Assembly: GCA_030595135.1 (NCBI GenBank) | Contig: JAUVDU010000092.1 | Span: forward strand, 1-6,611 | Source: Deltaproteobacteria bacterium | GTDB lineage: Bacteria; Desulfobacterota; Anaeroferrophillalia; Anaeroferrophillales; Tharpellaceae | Reading direction: 5' to 3' | Length of the DNA stretch: 6,611 bases | Part shown: positions 5,434-6,611 of the stretch, in pieces | Numbering within the stretch: position 1 is the first letter of the stretch | Layout of the letters: every line of letters starts with the position of its first letter | Notes under the pieces: generated by a model | Told to the model about the DNA's origin: nothing | The model's input: the letters and a program-made list of their open reading frames with translations, nothing else | Database searches by the model: none | Translations under genes and position numbers: made by a program

Positions 5434-6611
5434 CTACAGACTCACAACCTTAGCTTCGAGCAGGCCATCGACTTTGAGCAGGTCGTTCAGTACCTCTTGG
5501 GTAATCTTATTGTCGACCGAAACAAAAGAGACCGCTTTACCACCTTTGATCCGGGAAAGGTTAAAACCGGCGATATTGACCTTATGATCGCCCAATACCG
5601 TCCCGACTCCGCCGACAATGCCCGGTTTATCAACATTTTTAAAGTAGAGATAGGTACCCGTTGAGATCATCTCAAGACGGAACTGGTCGAGCATCAGAAT
5701 CCGGCCCTGGTTGTCTGAAAAAACGGTTCCGGCAACCGTCATCTCCTCGATGTCGGTTTTGACCTTGACCACAAAAAGATCAGTCATGTTATCGTAACTG
5801 CTGGTTTTTGATTCATAGACCGCCAGATTGCGATCCCGGGCGAGATAGGGAGCATTGATAAAAGAGACTGTTTCCGGCACACTGCGCTCCATAAAACCTT
5901 TCAGGGCCGCGCTGGTGAAAGGCTGAAAATTAAAAGGGGAATCAAAAACCCGTTCGCCGAAATCATCAATAAATTTGGGGCCGACCATAACCATCTCGAT
6001 CCGTTCAGGACGACCGTTAACAACTTGGGCCGCAAGATGCCCCATCGCTTCAGCCAGATCAAAATAGTAACGCATCTCCTGTGGCAACTGAGCCCGCATA
6101 TAGGGAATATTAACCGCATTCTCATAAGAACGGTCGTTTAGGGCGTTAACCACCTGTTCGGCAATAATAACCGCCACCCCTTTCTGACCTTCGGCCGTAT
6201 TGGCACCAAGATGCGGCGTCACAAAAACATTATCGAGCTCTAAAAGCGGATGTTCACCGAGCGGCTCCCGGCTGAAAACATCAACCCCGGCGGCAAATAT
6301 TTTTCCACTTTTCACCGCGTTATAGAGGGCGTTCTCATTAACAATCCCACCTCGGGCACAAGTGATCAAAACCACGCCGTCTTTCATCCGTGAGATCTCG
6401 GCCGCATCCACCATATTAGTGGTCTCATCAGTGAGCGGAGTATGAAAAGTAATAACATCACTTTGTTCTAACAACTCATCCAGAGTCTCACATAAACGCA
6501 CCCCCTGACCTTCGGCTTTGACCGTTTTGACATAAGGATCATAGGCAATCACCTTCATGCCGAAACTCTTGGTTCGAGCCGCAACATTACCACCAATCCG
6601 ACCGAGCCCGA
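5434..6611 (-). CDS. serA: D-3-phosphoglycerate dehydrogenase, long form with ACT domain, 5' end outside window
   Basis: This enzyme oxidises 3-phosphoglycerate to 3-phosphohydroxypyruvate with NAD+, the first step of serine synthesis. The window holds the C-terminal 391 residues. The frame is open to the edge: before the internal Met at 6558 it reads GLGRIGGNVAARTKSFG, the NAD-binding GxGxxG motif, so that Met is not the start. Probably about 130-150 N-terminal residues are missing, judged from the usual length near 525. Counting from that Met, the expected active-site residues are Arg69 (CARGGIVNE), Glu98 (VFSREPL) and His116 (TPHLGANTAEGQ; the usual form is GAST.EAQ). Next comes the intervening allosteric-substrate-binding-type domain (about 150-285). 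A C-terminal ACT domain (about 300-374) follows, with FKNVDKPGIVGGVG and NIAGFNLSR, which in this family may mediate serine feedback. Convergent with nfo. Confidence 0.96.
   Translation of the reverse strand, partial: GLGRIGGNVAARTKSFGMKVIAYDPYVKTVKAEGQGVRLCETLDELLEQSDVITFHTPLTDETTNMVDAAEISRMKDGVVLITCARGGIVNENALYNAVKSGKIFAAGVDVFSREPLGEHPLLELDNVFVTPHLGANTAEGQKGVAVIIAEQVVNALNDRSYENAVNIPYMRAQLPQEMRYYFDLAEAMGHLAAQVVNGRPERIEMVMVGPKFIDDFGERVFDSPFNFQPFTSAALKGFMERSVPETVSFINAPYLARDRNLAVYESKTSSYDNMTDLFVVKVKTDIEEMTVAGTVFSDNQGRILMLDQFRLEMISTGTYLYFKNVDKPGIVGGVGTVLGDHKVNIAGFNLSRIKGGKAVSFVSVDNKITQEVLNDLLKVDGLLEAKVVSL

Noticed and set aside
5329..5664. Plus-strand open frame overlapping the ends of nfo and serA
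   Set aside because: It is mostly antisense to the well-conserved SerA ACT domain and resembles no family.
6556..6558. ATG as the start of serA
   Set aside because: The frame remains open upstream and encodes the NAD-binding GLGRIG motif, so this Met is internal and the gene continues past the window edge.

Overview
The window carries six protein genes typical of a Gram-negative bacterium with an outer membrane. The organism is most likely an anaerobic Desulfobacterota/deltaproteobacterium. That assignment is an inference from three things: a BamD/LptA-type envelope protein, a long-form SerA with an ACT domain, and GatC together with an uncharacterised radical SAM protein. No 16S or other phylogenetic marker is present. 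All complete genes look intact, and there is no transposase, tRNA, rRNA or CRISPR array.

Layout. Positions 30-1409 (+) hold gatC, the small subunit of the tRNA-dependent amidotransferase, and mtnA, methylthioribose-1-phosphate isomerase, 15 bases apart and probably cotranscribed. mtnA runs tail to tail into, and overlaps by 23 bases, a minus-strand gene at 1387-2928. That gene encodes a lipoprotein joining an N-terminal BamD-like TPR region to a C-terminal LptA/OstA domain through a low-complexity linker. This domain combination is the most interesting protein in the window. It starts at a GTG with a good ribosome binding site.

The spacer at 2929-3191 lies between divergent genes. It contains a 14-base perfect palindrome close to the fusion gene's start and, at 3014-3173, a compact non-coding element built of nested inverted repeats sharing one centre, followed by a second hairpin. 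It looks like a palindromic interspersed repeat or MITE-like element.

Positions 3192-5360 (+) hold an uncharacterised radical SAM protein and nfo (endonuclease IV), separated by 9 bases, with the nfo Shine-Dalgarno overlapping the upstream stop codon. nfo converges on serA (minus, 5434 to beyond the window end). The short spacer between them contains a tandem 9-base CTTCGTG-type repeat and no convincing intrinsic terminator.

Functionally this is housekeeping: tRNA charging, methionine/5'-deoxynucleoside salvage, envelope biogenesis, base-excision repair and serine synthesis. The less explained items are the BamD-LptA fusion, the radical SAM protein and the two repeat-like intergenic elements.
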